A DNA stretch of 64,000 bases from Halomonas halophila (GTDB lineage: Bacteria; Pseudomonadota; Gammaproteobacteria; Pseudomonadales; Halomonadaceae). Position 1 is the first letter of the stretch, and each line of letters starts with the position of its first letter. The position numbers and the translations under genes are program-made. The stretch is from contig NZ_CP129121.1 of the NCBI RefSeq assembly GCF_030406665.1, forward strand, positions 62,001-126,000, given 5' to 3'. The notes below the pieces were generated by a model that was not told the origin of the DNA, ran no database searches, and saw only the letters and a list, made by a program, of their open reading frames with translations. Below are positions 24,406 to 32,797 of the stretch, piece after piece.

Positions 24406-26382
24406 ATGAAGCTGTTCGATGACATTCCGCGCGAGCGTCCGGCCACGCCGCTGCTCGACACCCTGGAAACGCCGGCCGCCCTGCGTGCCATGGACGACGC
24501 CCAGCTCGCCCGGGTGGCCGACGAACTGCGCGCCTACCTGCTCTACAGCGTGGGCGTCTCGGGCGGCCACTTCGGCGCCGGCCTCGGCGTCGTGGAGCTC
24601 ACCGTGGCGCTGCATCATGCCCTGGAAACGCCCCACGACCGTCTGGTGTGGGACGTCGGCCACCAGGCCTATCCGCACAAGATCCTCACCGGGCGCCGCG
24701 AGGCCATGACCGGCATCCGCCAGTACGGCGGGCTGGCCGCCTTCCCGCGGCGCGCCGAGTCCGAGTACGACACCTTCGGCGTCGGCCACTCCAGCACCTC
24801 GATCTCCGCGGCGCTGGGCATGGCGCTGGCGTCCCGGGCCCGCGGCGAGAACCGCCGCGCCTGCGCGGTGATTGGCGACGGCGCCCTGACCGCCGGCATG
24901 GCCTTCGAGGCCCTGGCTCACGCCGGCCACGTCGACGCCAATCTGCTGGTGGTGCTCAACGACAACGAGATGTCGATCTCCGAGAACGTCGGCGGCCTGG
25001 CCAGCTATCTGGCGCGCATTCTCGCCAGCAAGCCCTACACCAGCATGCGCGAGGGCGGCAAGAAGGTGCTCTCGCACCTGCCCGGCGCCCTGGAGCTGGC
25101 GCGGCGCACCGAGGAGCACATGAAAGGCATGGTCAGCCCGGCCACGCTGTTCGAGGAGATGGGCTTCAACTATATCGGCCCCATCGACGGCCACGACCTG
25201 CCGACGCTGGTCCACACCCTGCGCAACATGCGCGACATGGACGGCCCGCAGTTCCTGCACGTGAAGACCCGCAAGGGCCGCGGCTTCCTGCCCGCCGAGG
25301 CCGACCCCATCGGCTACCACGCCATCACCAAGCTGGAAAAGGGTGAGCCGGAGAAGAAGGACACCCCGCCGCCGCTCAAGCCGGCGCCCGCGCCTGCGCC
25401 CGAGCCGGAACCCAAGCCCAAACCCAAACCTAAAAAGTACTGCAACGTCTTCGGCGACTGGCTGTGCGACATGGCGGCGGCGGACGAGCGGCTGATCGGC
25501 ATCACCCCGGCGATGCGCGAGGGCTCTGACCTGATTCGCTTCTCCCAGGAATACCCGGAGCGCTACTTCGACGTGGCGATCGCCGAGCAGCACGCGGTGA
25601 CGCTGGCCGCCGGCATGGCCTGCGAGGCCATGAAGCCGGTGGTGGCGATCTACTCCACCTTCCTGCAGCGCGGCTATGACCAGCTGATCCACGACGTGGC
25701 GGTGCAGGAACTGGACGTGACCTTCGCCATCGACCGCGCCGGCCTGGTCGGCGAGGACGGCCCGACTCACCACGGCGCCATGGACCTGTCCTTCCTGCGC
25801 TGCGTGCCGGGCCTGGTGGTGCTGGCGCCGGCCGACGAGGCCGAGTGCCGGGCCATGCTCAGTGCCGCCTACCATCACGACGGCCCCGCGGCGGTGCGCT
25901 ATCCGCGCGGGACCGGCCCGGGCAGCGAGATGCCCGAGCACCTGGAACCGCTCGCCATCGGCGAGGCCGAGCCCCGGCGGCGCGCCGGCGGCGAGGGCCT
26001 GAAGATCGCCCTGCTGGCCTTCGGCAGCCTCAACGGCCCCGCCGCCGAGGTGGCCGAGCGACTCGACGCCACCCACCTGAACATGCGCTCGGTGAAGCCG
26101 CTGGACCGCGACGCGGTGCTGGCCGCCGCGGCCGAGCACGACCTGCTGGTGACCCTGGAAGAGAACGTGGTCGCCGGTGGCGCCGGCAGTGGCGTCAATG
26201 AGCTGCTGATGGCGGAGGGCCACCGCGGCGCGGTGCTCAACCTGGGGCTGCCCGACGCCTTCGTCGAACACGGCAAGCCCGCCGAGCTGCTGGCCGAGTG
26301 CGGCCTCGACGCCGACGGCATCGAGGCGGCGATCCGCCGCCGGCTGGCGGGCGATGCGACCGAATCGGGAGAAGCCCCATGA
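24406..26382 (+). CDS. dxs: 1-deoxy-D-xylulose-5-phosphate synthase with a Pro/Lys-rich linker
   Basis: A 658-residue thiamine-diphosphate enzyme that joins pyruvate and glyceraldehyde-3-phosphate, the first step of the MEP isoprenoid route. Domain I has VWDVGHQAYPHKILTGRR and the cofactor motif VIGDGALTAGMAFEAL...NDNEMSIS. Domain II starts at about residue 347 (YCNVFGDWLCDMAAAD) and has the catalytic Glu region VAIAEQHAVTLAAGMA and DRAGLVGEDGPTHHG. Domain III follows. The odd part is residues about 318-344, where the domain I-II linker is a run of Pro, Lys, Ala and Glu. The protein is longer than E. coli Dxs (620) mainly because of this. Confidence 0.96.
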   Translation: MKLFDDIPRERPATPLLDTLETPAALRAMDDAQLARVADELRAYLLYSVGVSGGHFGAGLGVVELTVALHHALETPHDRLVWDVGHQAYPHKILTGRREAMTGIRQYGGLAAFPRRAESEYDTFGVGHSSTSISAALGMALASRARGENRRACAVIGDGALTAGMAFEALAHAGHVDANLLVVLNDNEMSISENVGGLASYLARILASKPYTSMREGGKKVLSHLPGALELARRTEEHMKGMVSPATLFEEMGFNYIGPIDGHDLPTLVHTLRNMRDMDGPQFLHVKTRKGRGFLPAEADPIGYHAITKLEKGEPEKKDTPPPLKPAPAPAPEPEPKPKPKPKKYCNVFGDWLCDMAAADERLIGITPAMREGSDLIRFSQEYPERYFDVAIAEQHAVTLAAGMACEAMKPVVAIYSTFLQRGYDQLIHDVAVQELDVTFAIDRAGLVGEDGPTHHGAMDLSFLRCVPGLVVLAPADEAECRAMLSAAYHHDGPAAVRYPRGTGPGSEMPEHLEPLAIGEAEPRRRAGGEGLKIALLAFGSLNGPAAEVAERLDATHLNMRSVKPLDRDAVLAAAAEHDLLVTLEENVVAGGAGSGVNELLMAEGHRGAVLNLGLPDAFVEHGKPAELLAECGLDADGIEAAIRRRLAGDATESGEAP

Positions 26383-27146
26383 GAATGATGATCTTCATCG
26401 GCGCCCTGCTGGGCTTCCTGGTCGGCGGCCCCATCGGGCTGCTGGTCGGCGGCGGCCTGGGCTACTGGCTGGCGCGCCGCCTGCGCAAGAGCATGCTCGG
26501 CAAGCTGGCCGGCATCCAGGCGCAGTTCCTCGAGTCGACCTTCGCGGTCATGGGCTGCCTGTGCAAGGCCGACGGCCGGGTCTCCGAGGACGAGCTCGAG
26601 GCCTCGCGCACCCTGTGGGACCGCCTGCGCCTCAACGAGCAGCAGCGCGCCAAGGCCCGGGCCGACTTCACCCGCGGCAAGGCGGCGGACTTCGATCTGG
26701 ACGCGGAGCTGGCCAAGGTGCGCCAGATCGTCGGCGCCCAGCCGGCGCTGCGTCAGGTGTTCCTGCAGGTGCAGCTGGCGGCGGTCGCCGCCGACGGCCA
26801 GATGCACCCCGCCGAGCACGAGATGCTGATGCGGGTGATGCGCGGCCTGGGCTGCTCCGAGGAGGAGATCGCCCGCATCGAGGCGATGCTCCGCGGCGGC
26901 GGTGGCGCCGGCGCCGCGGCCGAGTCCGGGCCGACCCTCGAGGAGGCCTACCAGGTGCTGGGCGTGTCGTCCGAGGCCAGCGACGCCGAGATCAAGAAGG
27001 CCTATCGCCGTCTGATGAGCGAGAACCACCCCGACAAGCTCGCCGCCAAGGGCATGCCGGAGAGCATGCGCGAGGTGGCCAAGGAGCGCACCAGCGAGAT
27101 CGGCAACGCCTACGAGCGCATCCGCAAGGCCCGCGCCGCTGCCTGA
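26379..27146 (+). CDS. DjlA-like co-chaperone: membrane anchor, TerB-like domain, J domain
   Basis: A 255-residue protein whose ATG overlaps the dxs stop (ATGA), so it is coupled to dxs. A glycine-rich hydrophobic anchor (residues about 4-28) precedes a helical TerB-like domain (FLESTFAVMGCLCKADGRVSEDEL ... VAADGQMHPAEHEML) and a Gly/Ala linker. The C-terminal J domain (EEAYQVLGVSSEASDAEIKKAYRRL, then the HPD motif in NHPDKL) would stimulate DnaK ATPase. The order matches E. coli DjlA. The gene is probably djlA by function. Confidence 0.88.
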   Translation: MRMMIFIGALLGFLVGGPIGLLVGGGLGYWLARRLRKSMLGKLAGIQAQFLESTFAVMGCLCKADGRVSEDELEASRTLWDRLRLNEQQRAKARADFTRGKAADFDLDAELAKVRQIVGAQPALRQVFLQVQLAAVAADGQMHPAEHEMLMRVMRGLGCSEEEIARIEAMLRGGGGAGAAAESGPTLEEAYQVLGVSSEASDAEIKKAYRRLMSENHPDKLAAKGMPESMREVAKERTSEIGNAYERIRKARAAA

Positions 27147-27177
27147 CCGCACGCACCTCACCAGGCACCATCACCAC

Positions 27178-27203
27178 AAGCCCTCGGCCTCGGTCGGGGG
27201 CTT
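27178..27203 (+). terminator. Terminator hairpin after the DjlA-like gene
   Basis: AAGCCCTCGGCC (27178 onwards) pairs with GGTCGGGGGCTT, 30 bp past the stop. The same sequence type recurs at 28897 and 31576. A short T-rich tail (CTTCGTGC) follows. Confidence 0.75.
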
Positions 27204-27318
27204 CGTGCATCGGCCGGGAGGCGAGATCGTGCTTGCCGGATCGTCGCGCGCCCCCTAGGATGCGCGGCGCCTCGCCGTGACCGCGGCGAGCGACACGACG
27301 ATCCCGGAGATTCCCCTG

Positions 27319-28863
27319 ATGTCATTCGGAGCCTTTTCCCTCCTGCCGCCCGTGCTGGCTATCCTGCTGGCGCTGGTGACGCGCAACGTCATTCCGGCGT
27401 TGTTCTGTGGTGTCTGGCTGGGCGCCACCATGCTGGCGGGCGGCAACCCCGCGGCCGGCCTCTACAACAGCTTCGGCGACTTCATCATTCCCAGCGTCGG
27501 CGACGAATGGAGCGTCACGGTGCTGATCTACTGCGGCCTGTTCGGCGTGCTGATCGGCGTGCTGCAGCGCACCGGCGGCGCCCAGGCGATCGCCCGCGCG
27601 ATCTCCGCCCGGGTCGCCTCCCGGCGCGGCGCCCAGGGCGCCACCCTCGGGCTTGGCGTGCTGATCTTCTTCGAGGACTACTTCAACGCCCTGACCGTGG
27701 GCAGCGTGATGCGGCCGATCACCGACCGGCTGCGGGTGTCCCGCGAGAAGCTGGCCTATATCGTGGACTCCACCTCGGCGCCGATGTGCCTGCTGGGGCC
27801 GGTCTCCACCTGGGTGGTGTTCGTGATGGGCCTGATCGGCACCCAGCTGACGACCATGGGGCTCGAGGGCTCCGAGTACCTGATCTACCTGTCGTCGATC
27901 CCGCTCAACTTCTACGCCTGGCTGGCGCTGGGGCTGATCGTCTTCCTGGTCGTCACCCAGGGCGATTACGGCCCGATGGCTCGGGCCGAGCAGCGCGCCC
28001 GTACCACCGGCGAGGTGATGGCCGAGGGCGCCAACCCGCCTTCCGGCCACGAGGTCGAGGAGATGGTCTCGGTGCCGGAACACCAGGCCCGCAAGCGCAA
28101 CATGCTGGTGCCGATCGGCGTGCTGGTGGGGATGATTCCCCCGCTGTTCCTGTGGACCGGAGGCTACCCCGAGAACGATCTGGTCACTGCCGTGGGCGAG
28201 GCCGACGGCGGCCAGTCGATCCTGATCGCCACCTTCGTGGCGGTGGCCGTGGGGCTCGTCATGGGCATGGCCCAGAAGCTGTTCGACTTCCGCGAGGCCA
28301 TGGAGATCGTGGTCGACGGCATCAAGAGCATGACCCTGGTCTACATCATCCTCACCCTGGCCTGGTCGATCGGCAGCGTGACCACCGAGCTCGGCACCGC
28401 CGACTACCTGGTGACCCTGGCCGAGGCCAGCATCGCGCCGAGCCTGGTGCCGGTGCTGCTGTTCCTGATCGGCGCCCTGGTGGCCTTCACCACCGGCACC
28501 TCCTACGGCACCTTCGCCATCCTGATCCCCATCGCCATGCCGGTGGCCATGGCCATGGACCTGCCGCTGGCGCTGGCCATCGCGGCGGTGCTCAGCGGCG
28601 GCATCTTCGGCGATCACTGCTCGCCGATCTCGGACACCACCATCCTGTCCTCGGCGGGGTCGTCCTGCGACCACATCGATCACGTGCGCACGCAGCTGCC
28701 TTATGCGATCACCGCGGGCCTGGCCGGCATCCTGGCGTTCTTCGTCGCCGGCCTGTCCGGCAGCGCCCTGATCGGCGGGGCCACCGGTGCCGTCGCGATG
28801 GTGGCCACGGCCCTGGTGCTGCGTCGCTGCTGGGGCCTGTCGGCCGAGCGGGCCGGTGCCTGA
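27319..28863 (+). CDS. NhaC family Na+/H+ (or organic acid) antiporter
   Basis: A 514-residue carrier with about 12 hydrophobic helices and two homologous halves. I take ATG 27319, which gives MSFGAFSLLPPVLAILLALVTRNV, because the preceding bases carry GGAG and the hydrophobic first helix starts right after. Family marks are FEDYFNALTVGSVMRPITDR, STSAPMCLLGPVSTW, the Thr/Gly stretch TTGTSYGTFAILIPIAMPV and the late GGIFGDHCSPISDTTILSSAGSSCDHIDHV, all typical of NhaC-type proteins. In a halophile it may extrude sodium, but malate/lactate exchange is known for relatives. Confidence 0.88.
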   Translation: MSFGAFSLLPPVLAILLALVTRNVIPALFCGVWLGATMLAGGNPAAGLYNSFGDFIIPSVGDEWSVTVLIYCGLFGVLIGVLQRTGGAQAIARAISARVASRRGAQGATLGLGVLIFFEDYFNALTVGSVMRPITDRLRVSREKLAYIVDSTSAPMCLLGPVSTWVVFVMGLIGTQLTTMGLEGSEYLIYLSSIPLNFYAWLALGLIVFLVVTQGDYGPMARAEQRARTTGEVMAEGANPPSGHEVEEMVSVPEHQARKRNMLVPIGVLVGMIPPLFLWTGGYPENDLVTAVGEADGGQSILIATFVAVAVGLVMGMAQKLFDFREAMEIVVDGIKSMTLVYIILTLAWSIGSVTTELGTADYLVTLAEASIAPSLVPVLLFLIGALVAFTTGTSYGTFAILIPIAMPVAMAMDLPLALAIAAVLSGGIFGDHCSPISDTTILSSAGSSCDHIDHVRTQLPYAITAGLAGILAFFVAGLSGSALIGGATGAVAMVATALVLRRCWGLSAERAGA

Positions 28864-28896
28864 CCCCGCCGAGCGCTCGCACGTCCACATGCGAAG

Positions 28897-28923
28897 AAGC
28901 CCTCGACCTCGGTCGGGGGCTTC
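28897..28923. terminator. Terminator hairpin between the antiporter and hiuH genes
   Basis: AAGCCCTCGACC and GGTCGGGGGCTT form the stem, followed by CTTGCG. It lies 33 bp past the antiporter stop (plus) and 23 bp past the hiuH stop (minus), so it can serve both. Confidence 0.75.
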
Positions 28924-28945
28924 TTGCGTTCGGGGCCGGCCCCGC

Positions 28946-29353
28946 CTAGCTGCCGCGGTAGGTGGAATAGCCGTAGGGGCTCAGCAGCAGCGGAATGTGG
29001 TAGTGCTGGTCGGTGTCGGTCACCTCGAAGGGCACCGGGATCTCGGGGAAGAAGGTCCGGGTGTCGTGATCGGCGAACCAGTCGCCGGTCTCGAAGGTCA
29101 CGCGGTAGACGCCCGGGGTGAAGGCCCGGCCGTCGGGATAGAGCGCCGAGATGCGGCCCGACTCGGCGGTGGTGCCGGTGGCCAGGGCCTCCCAGCCGCT
29201 CTCGGTGCGCTGCTCGAGCTGGACCTCGACGCCCGGGGACGGCTGGCCGGACTGGATGTCGAGCACGTGCACGCTGAGCGGATTGTCGGCGGCCAGGGCC
29301 GGGGCGGCGGCGCACAGGCCGAGGGCGGCGATCAGCGTTCGGGAAAGGCGCAT
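28946..29353 (-). CDS. hiuH: 5-hydroxyisourate hydrolase, periplasmic (transthyretin-like)
   Basis: A 135-residue protein with a signal peptide (MRLSRTLIAALGLCAAAPALA, cleaved near residue 22). The mature enzyme has the HIUase residues: LSVHVLDIQSGQPSPG (catalytic His), SGRISAL (Arg), YHIPLLLSPYGYSTYRGS (His and the C-terminal YRGS tag that defines HIUase against human transthyretin). It hydrolyses 5-hydroxyisourate from urate oxidation. Start at ATG 29353. It faces a CusRS/HprRS-like pair, exactly as E. coli hiuH sits beside hprRS (yedWV). Confidence 0.95.
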   Translation of the reverse strand: MRLSRTLIAALGLCAAAPALAADNPLSVHVLDIQSGQPSPGVEVQLEQRTESGWEALATGTTAESGRISALYPDGRAFTPGVYRVTFETGDWFADHDTRTFFPEIPVPFEVTDTDQHYHIPLLLSPYGYSTYRGS

Positions 29354-29421
29354 GGGAGAATCTCCTGTGGGGATGGAGACGCCAGCCTGACAGCGCCTCG
29401 CCGTCGCCTCCCTGACGGCGA

Positions 29422-29439
29422 GATGACGACTTTGTAATG
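29422..29439. promoter_or_regulatory. Candidate HprR/CusR-type box
   Basis: GATGACGACTTTGTAATG lies between hiuH and the response-regulator gene. It matches about 13 of 18 positions of the palindrome CATTACAAAATTGTAATG known for E. coli HprR (related to the CusR box), with an intact TTGTAATG right half. Likely bound by the neighbouring regulator. Confidence 0.55.
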
Positions 29440-29494
29440 GGCAGCCCGCGCGCGACGGGCTAGCCTGTGGCGTCATTTCACGAGGGCCCGATCG

Positions 29495-30166
29495 ATGCGC
29501 ATCCTGATGGTGGAGGACGAGAGCAAGACCGCCGACTACCTGGCCCGGGGGCTGGGCGAGGCCGGCTATCGGGTCGAGGTGGCCCGGGACGGGCTGGACG
29601 GCCGCCACCTGATCGAGGAGGCCGACTTCGACCTGATCATCCTCGACGTCATGCTGCCGGGTCTCGACGGCTGGGAGCTGCTGCGCCTGATCCGGCGCCG
29701 CAGCCAGGTGCCGGTGCTGTTCCTGACCGCTCGGGACGCCGTGGAATATCGGGTCAAGGGGCTGGAGCTGGGTGCCGACGACTACCTGGTCAAGCCGTTC
29801 TCGTTCGTCGAGCTGCTGGCCCGGGTGCGGACCCTGCTGCGCCGTGGCCCACCCCGCGAGCGGGAGCGCTTCCAGGTGGCCGACCTGCACATGGACGTGC
29901 TGAAGCGGCGGGTGACCCGGGGCGAGTCGCGGCTGTCGCTGACCAACCAGGAGTTCGCCCTGCTGCAGCTGCTGCTCGAGCGCGAGGGCGAGGTGCTGTC
30001 GCGGACCCTGATCGCCGCCGAGGTATGGGGGATGAACTTCGACAGCGACACCAACGTGGTCGAGGTGGCCGTGCGGCGGCTGCGGGCCAAGGTGGACGAT
30101 CCCTTCCCGCGCCGGCTGATCCACACCGAGCGCGGCATGGGCTACGTGCTGGAGGAACGCCCGTGA
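29495..30166 (+). CDS. Heavy-metal/oxidant response regulator, CusR/HprR-like
   Basis: A 223-residue OmpR-family regulator starting at ATG 29495. The receiver has acidic EDESKTADYL, phospho-acceptor LIILDVMLPGLDGWELL and YLVKPFSFVELLARVRTLLRRG, the latter strongly like CusR/CopR/HprR. The C-terminal winged helix is complete (LSLTNQEFALLQLLL ... NTNV-like SDTNVVEVAVRRLRAKVD, RLIHTERGMGYVLEE). It is followed by its kinase with an ATGA overlap. The hiuH neighbour points to HprR-type (peroxide/hypochlorite or copper) sensing. Confidence 0.92.
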   Translation: MRILMVEDESKTADYLARGLGEAGYRVEVARDGLDGRHLIEEADFDLIILDVMLPGLDGWELLRLIRRRSQVPVLFLTARDAVEYRVKGLELGADDYLVKPFSFVELLARVRTLLRRGPPRERERFQVADLHMDVLKRRVTRGESRLSLTNQEFALLQLLLEREGEVLSRTLIAAEVWGMNFDSDTNVVEVAVRRLRAKVDDPFPRRLIHTERGMGYVLEERP

Positions 30167-31545
30167 TGCGCGTGCCGGCCTCCCTGTCGCTGCGGCTGTC
30201 GCTGCTCTTCGCCCTGGTGACCCTGCTGCTGCTCGGCGGCCTCGGGGCCTATCTCTATCACGCCCTGGGCCAGCAGATCGCCTGGCGCGACGACCGGATG
30301 CTGCAGGGCCGTCTCGAGCGCATGGAGGCGCTGCTGGACGACGGCGAGAGCATCGCGGCGCTGCGCCGCCGGCCGCTGCTCTACGCCAACATGCTGGGCA
30401 ATCGCGAGAGCCTGCTGTGGATGCTCGACGCCCGAGGCGCGCCGCTGATCGAGGTCAACCCGCCGGGCCTGCCGGTGCCCGCGCTGCCGCCGGCCCCGGA
30501 GGGACGGCTCGGCGAGCATCCCGCCGTCGCATCGACGCGGCTGGCCTGGCGCAGCGTCGAGCACGACGGGCGCCGCCTGACCCTGGTGGCCGGCAAGACC
30601 CTCGAGGAACGCGAGCGCATGCTGGCCGCCTATCGGCTGCGGCTGTGGCTCGCCATGGGCGCGGGCGCGGTGCTGGCCTGCGGGCTGGGCTGGGTCGTCG
30701 CCCGGCGCGGACTGCGTCCGGTCAGGCGGCTGGCCGAGCGGGCGCGCACCATCGACGTGGCGCATCTGCATCAGCGGCTGGAGGCCAGCGACGAGACGGC
30801 GGAGCTGCGAGAGCTGAGCCGCGCGCTCAACCAGATGCTGGCGCGTCTGGAGGAAGGCTTCGCCCAGCTGTCGCGCTTCTCCGAGGACCTGGCCCACGAG
30901 ATGCGCACGCCGCTGGGCAACCTGCTGGGGGCGACCCAGCAGGTGCTGCAGCGGGAACGCTCGCCGGAAGAATATCGCCAGCTGCTGGGTTCCCACGTCG
31001 AGGAGTACGAGCGCCTCTCGCGCATGATCGAGACCATGCTGTTCCTGGCGCGCACCGAGCAGCCGTCGAGGACGCTGCCGCGTGAGGCGATCGAGCTGCG
31101 GGCGCTGGTCGAGCCGCTGTGCGACTACTTCGAGGGCATGGCCGAGGACGATGGCCGCGCACTGATCAACTGCACGCAGGGGCGGGTGACGGCCAACCTC
31201 GACCTGCTGCGCCGGGCGCTCGCCAACCTGATCGACAACGCGCTGCGCCATGGCGACGGCGGCACCGAGATCCGGCTGGTATCGCTCGCGGAGGACGGGT
31301 GGCTGCGCATTGGGGTGGTCAGCCACGGGGCGCCGATTCCCGATGCGCAGCGGGAGCGGCTCTTCGAGCGCTTCTATCGCGGTGATCCAGCACGGTCGCG
31401 GCCGGCGGGCACCGGCGGCCTGGGGCTGGCCATCGTGCGCTCCGTGGCGCAGCTGCACGGCGGGGAGGCCTGGTGCGAAAGCGACGCGGCCGCTACCGTC
31501 TTCTGGCTCAGTCTGCCGGTGGACGGCGGTCGAGCCGCCAACTGA
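30166..31545 (+). CDS. Heavy-metal/oxidant sensor histidine kinase, CusS/HprS-like
   Basis: A 459-residue inner-membrane kinase starting at ATG 30166, overlapping the regulator stop. Two helices (about residues 10-33 and 158-180) enclose a periplasmic sensor part of about 125 residues. The phosphoacceptor box is FSEDLAHEMRTPLGNLLGATQQ and the N box is LANLIDNALRHGDGG. The ATP-lid region SHGAPIPDAQRERLFERFYRGD has the variant G1 (N/S-x-G-x-PIP) of heavy-metal sensors, and GLGLAIVRSV closes it. It would act on the upstream CusR/HprR-like regulator. Confidence 0.92.
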   Translation: MRVPASLSLRLSLLFALVTLLLLGGLGAYLYHALGQQIAWRDDRMLQGRLERMEALLDDGESIAALRRRPLLYANMLGNRESLLWMLDARGAPLIEVNPPGLPVPALPPAPEGRLGEHPAVASTRLAWRSVEHDGRRLTLVAGKTLEERERMLAAYRLRLWLAMGAGAVLACGLGWVVARRGLRPVRRLAERARTIDVAHLHQRLEASDETAELRELSRALNQMLARLEEGFAQLSRFSEDLAHEMRTPLGNLLGATQQVLQRERSPEEYRQLLGSHVEEYERLSRMIETMLFLARTEQPSRTLPREAIELRALVEPLCDYFEGMAEDDGRALINCTQGRVTANLDLLRRALANLIDNALRHGDGGTEIRLVSLAEDGWLRIGVVSHGAPIPDAQRERLFERFYRGDPARSRPAGTGGLGLAIVRSVAQLHGGEAWCESDAAATVFWLSLPVDGGRAAN

Positions 31546-31575
31546 GCGCTCTGGCAGCTTGTGCCAGCACAAAAA

Positions 31576-31601
31576 AGCCCCCGACCGAGGTCGGGGGCTT
31601 C
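31576..31601 (+). terminator. Terminator after the CusS/HprS-like kinase
   Basis: AAGCCCCCGACC (31576-31587) pairs with GGTCGGGGGCTT (31590-31601) around a minimal loop, then CTTGC. It is preceded by A6 and is the third copy of this terminator type in the window. Confidence 0.8.
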
Positions 31602-31670
31602 TTGCATCGGGACGCCGGGATGCGGTCGCGATCAGGCTAGCGGCGGACGGCCGGGGGCGAGGTTCCTTCC

Positions 31671-31961
31671 TCAGCCCTGAGTGGCTTGGCGGGCCAGCTC
31701 GGTAGCATTGTCGCTGGAGGCGATGTGGGTCTGCTGCTGGCGAGCGTTCAGCCGCAGGCGCGCCTGGGCCATGGCCTCGCTGGCGCCCCAGGTGGCGACG
31801 ACGTCTTCCTGGCTGGCGTCCTGCGCCGCGGCGCCCTGGGCGGAAGCGGTGGACAGCGGCTGCTGGTTCAGCGTCAGGGCGCGTTCGGACGCGTTGTCGG
31901 CCTGGGCGGCGAGGGGCAGGGCGGCGAGCAGCAGGCTGGCGGCGATCATCTTGGTCTTCAT
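31671..31961 (-). CDS. Small secreted protein of unknown function
   Basis: A 96-residue protein with a clear signal peptide (MKTKMIAASLLLAALPLAAQA, cleavage after about residue 21) behind a GGAG site on the minus strand. The mature part is rich in Ala, Gln and Ser (NASERALTLNQQPLST, AMAQARLRLNARQQQ) with no cysteine and no motif I recognise. A good sigma-70 promoter with an overlapping inverted repeat lies upstream, so it is likely a real, regulated gene. Longer upstream readings add only charged residues and break the signal peptide. Function unknown. Confidence 0.75.
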   Translation of the reverse strand: MKTKMIAASLLLAALPLAAQADNASERALTLNQQPLSTASAQGAAAQDASQEDVVATWGASEAMAQARLRLNARQQQTHIASSDNATELARQATQG

Positions 31962-32034
31962 GGGGGACTCCTCTCTCGAATCGGTATCTGGTACGTGTGG
32001 CATCCGGTGTGTCCCGGGCCGTTCGATGTGGAGA

Positions 32035-32062
32035 ATAATAGTAGCATGCTAAATGTAATCAA
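32035..32062 (-). promoter_or_regulatory. Sigma-70 promoter of the small secreted protein
   Basis: On the minus strand TTGATT (32057-32062) and TATTAT (32035-32040) are separated by 16 bases, in a locally AT-rich stretch about 75 bp upstream of the start codon at 31961. Confidence 0.6.
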
Positions 32063-32075
32063 AGACACATTTAGC
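32048..32075. repeat. Inverted repeat overlapping the promoter -35
   Basis: GCTAAATGT (32048-32056) and ACATTTAGC (32067-32075) are exact 9-base arms around a 10-base loop that covers the -35. It looks like an operator of a dimeric regulator. Confidence 0.55.
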
Positions 32076-32125
32076 TATGGCAGCGATAAGATCGGCCTAT
32101 CCGACGATGTCGAATGGATGGGGCG

Positions 32126-32797
32126 TCAGCCCGAATAGGGCAGCACGTCGACGACCACGGCGGCGAAGTGGCAGGCGCTGCCGCCCATCACGCACAGGTG
32201 CCAGGCCGCGTGGTTGAAGGGGATGGCGCGGACGGCGAAGAACACCAGGCCCAGCGAGTAGGTCAGCCCGCCGCCGACCAGCAACGCGAGGCCGGTGGCG
32301 GTGAAGGCGGTGGGCAGTTCACCGGCGGCCAGCACGATCAGCCAGCCCATCAGCAGGTAGTTGCCCATGTGTAGGCCGCCCAGCGTGAAGGGACGCATGA
32401 GTTTCAGGCCGATGCCGGCCACGGCCAGGGTCCAGATCACCGCCAGCAGCGGCGTGCCGACGGAGTCGCGCAGGTTGACCAGCAGGAAGGGCGTGTAGGT
32501 GCCGGCGATCAGGGCGTAGATCGCGCAGTGGTCGAGCATGCGGAAGGCGCGCTTGAGGCCGGGATGGCGCGTGCCGTGATAGAGGGTGGAGGCGGTGTAG
32601 AGCAGCACCAGGGTGGTGCCGTAGAGGGAGACCGCGGTGAGCTTGTAGGGGCCGTCGTTCAGCTCGCGGCTGCCCAGGGCGATCAGCGTGACCAGGCCGG
32701 CGACGCTGAGCAGCGCGCCCACGCCATGGCTGACGCTGTGCAGCAGCTCCTCGAGGAGCGAATAGCCGGGGTCGTCGCGGGGCGAGGGTCGAGGCAT
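32126..32797 (-). CDS. Hemolysin III family (YqfA/PAQR) membrane protein
   Basis: A 223-residue protein with seven hydrophobic helices. Family residues are EELLHSVSHGVGALLSV (helix 1 His), LYTASTLYHGTRHPGLKRAFRMLDHCAIYALIAGTYTPF in parts (Ser, His, Asp-His) and the final NHAAWHLCVMGGSACHF histidines, which bind zinc in PAQR proteins. The physiological role is unclear; E. coli YqfA affects membrane lipid behaviour. I take ATG 32797, seven bases after GGAGGTG. Confidence 0.9.
   Translation of the reverse strand: MPRPSPRDDPGYSLLEELLHSVSHGVGALLSVAGLVTLIALGSRELNDGPYKLTAVSLYGTTLVLLYTASTLYHGTRHPGLKRAFRMLDHCAIYALIAGTYTPFLLVNLRDSVGTPLLAVIWTLAVAGIGLKLMRPFTLGGLHMGNYLLMGWLIVLAAGELPTAFTATGLALLVGGGLTYSLGLVFFAVRAIPFNHAAWHLCVMGGSACHFAAVVVDVLPYSG

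Noticed and set aside
29354..30124. Long N-terminal extension of hiuH on the minus strand
   Set aside because: The signal peptide starting at 29353 marks the real start; the extension is antisense to the regulator.
29467..30165. Upstream extension of the CusS-like kinase
   Set aside because: It overlaps the response regulator in another frame with no domain; the ATG at 30166 gives a complete kinase.
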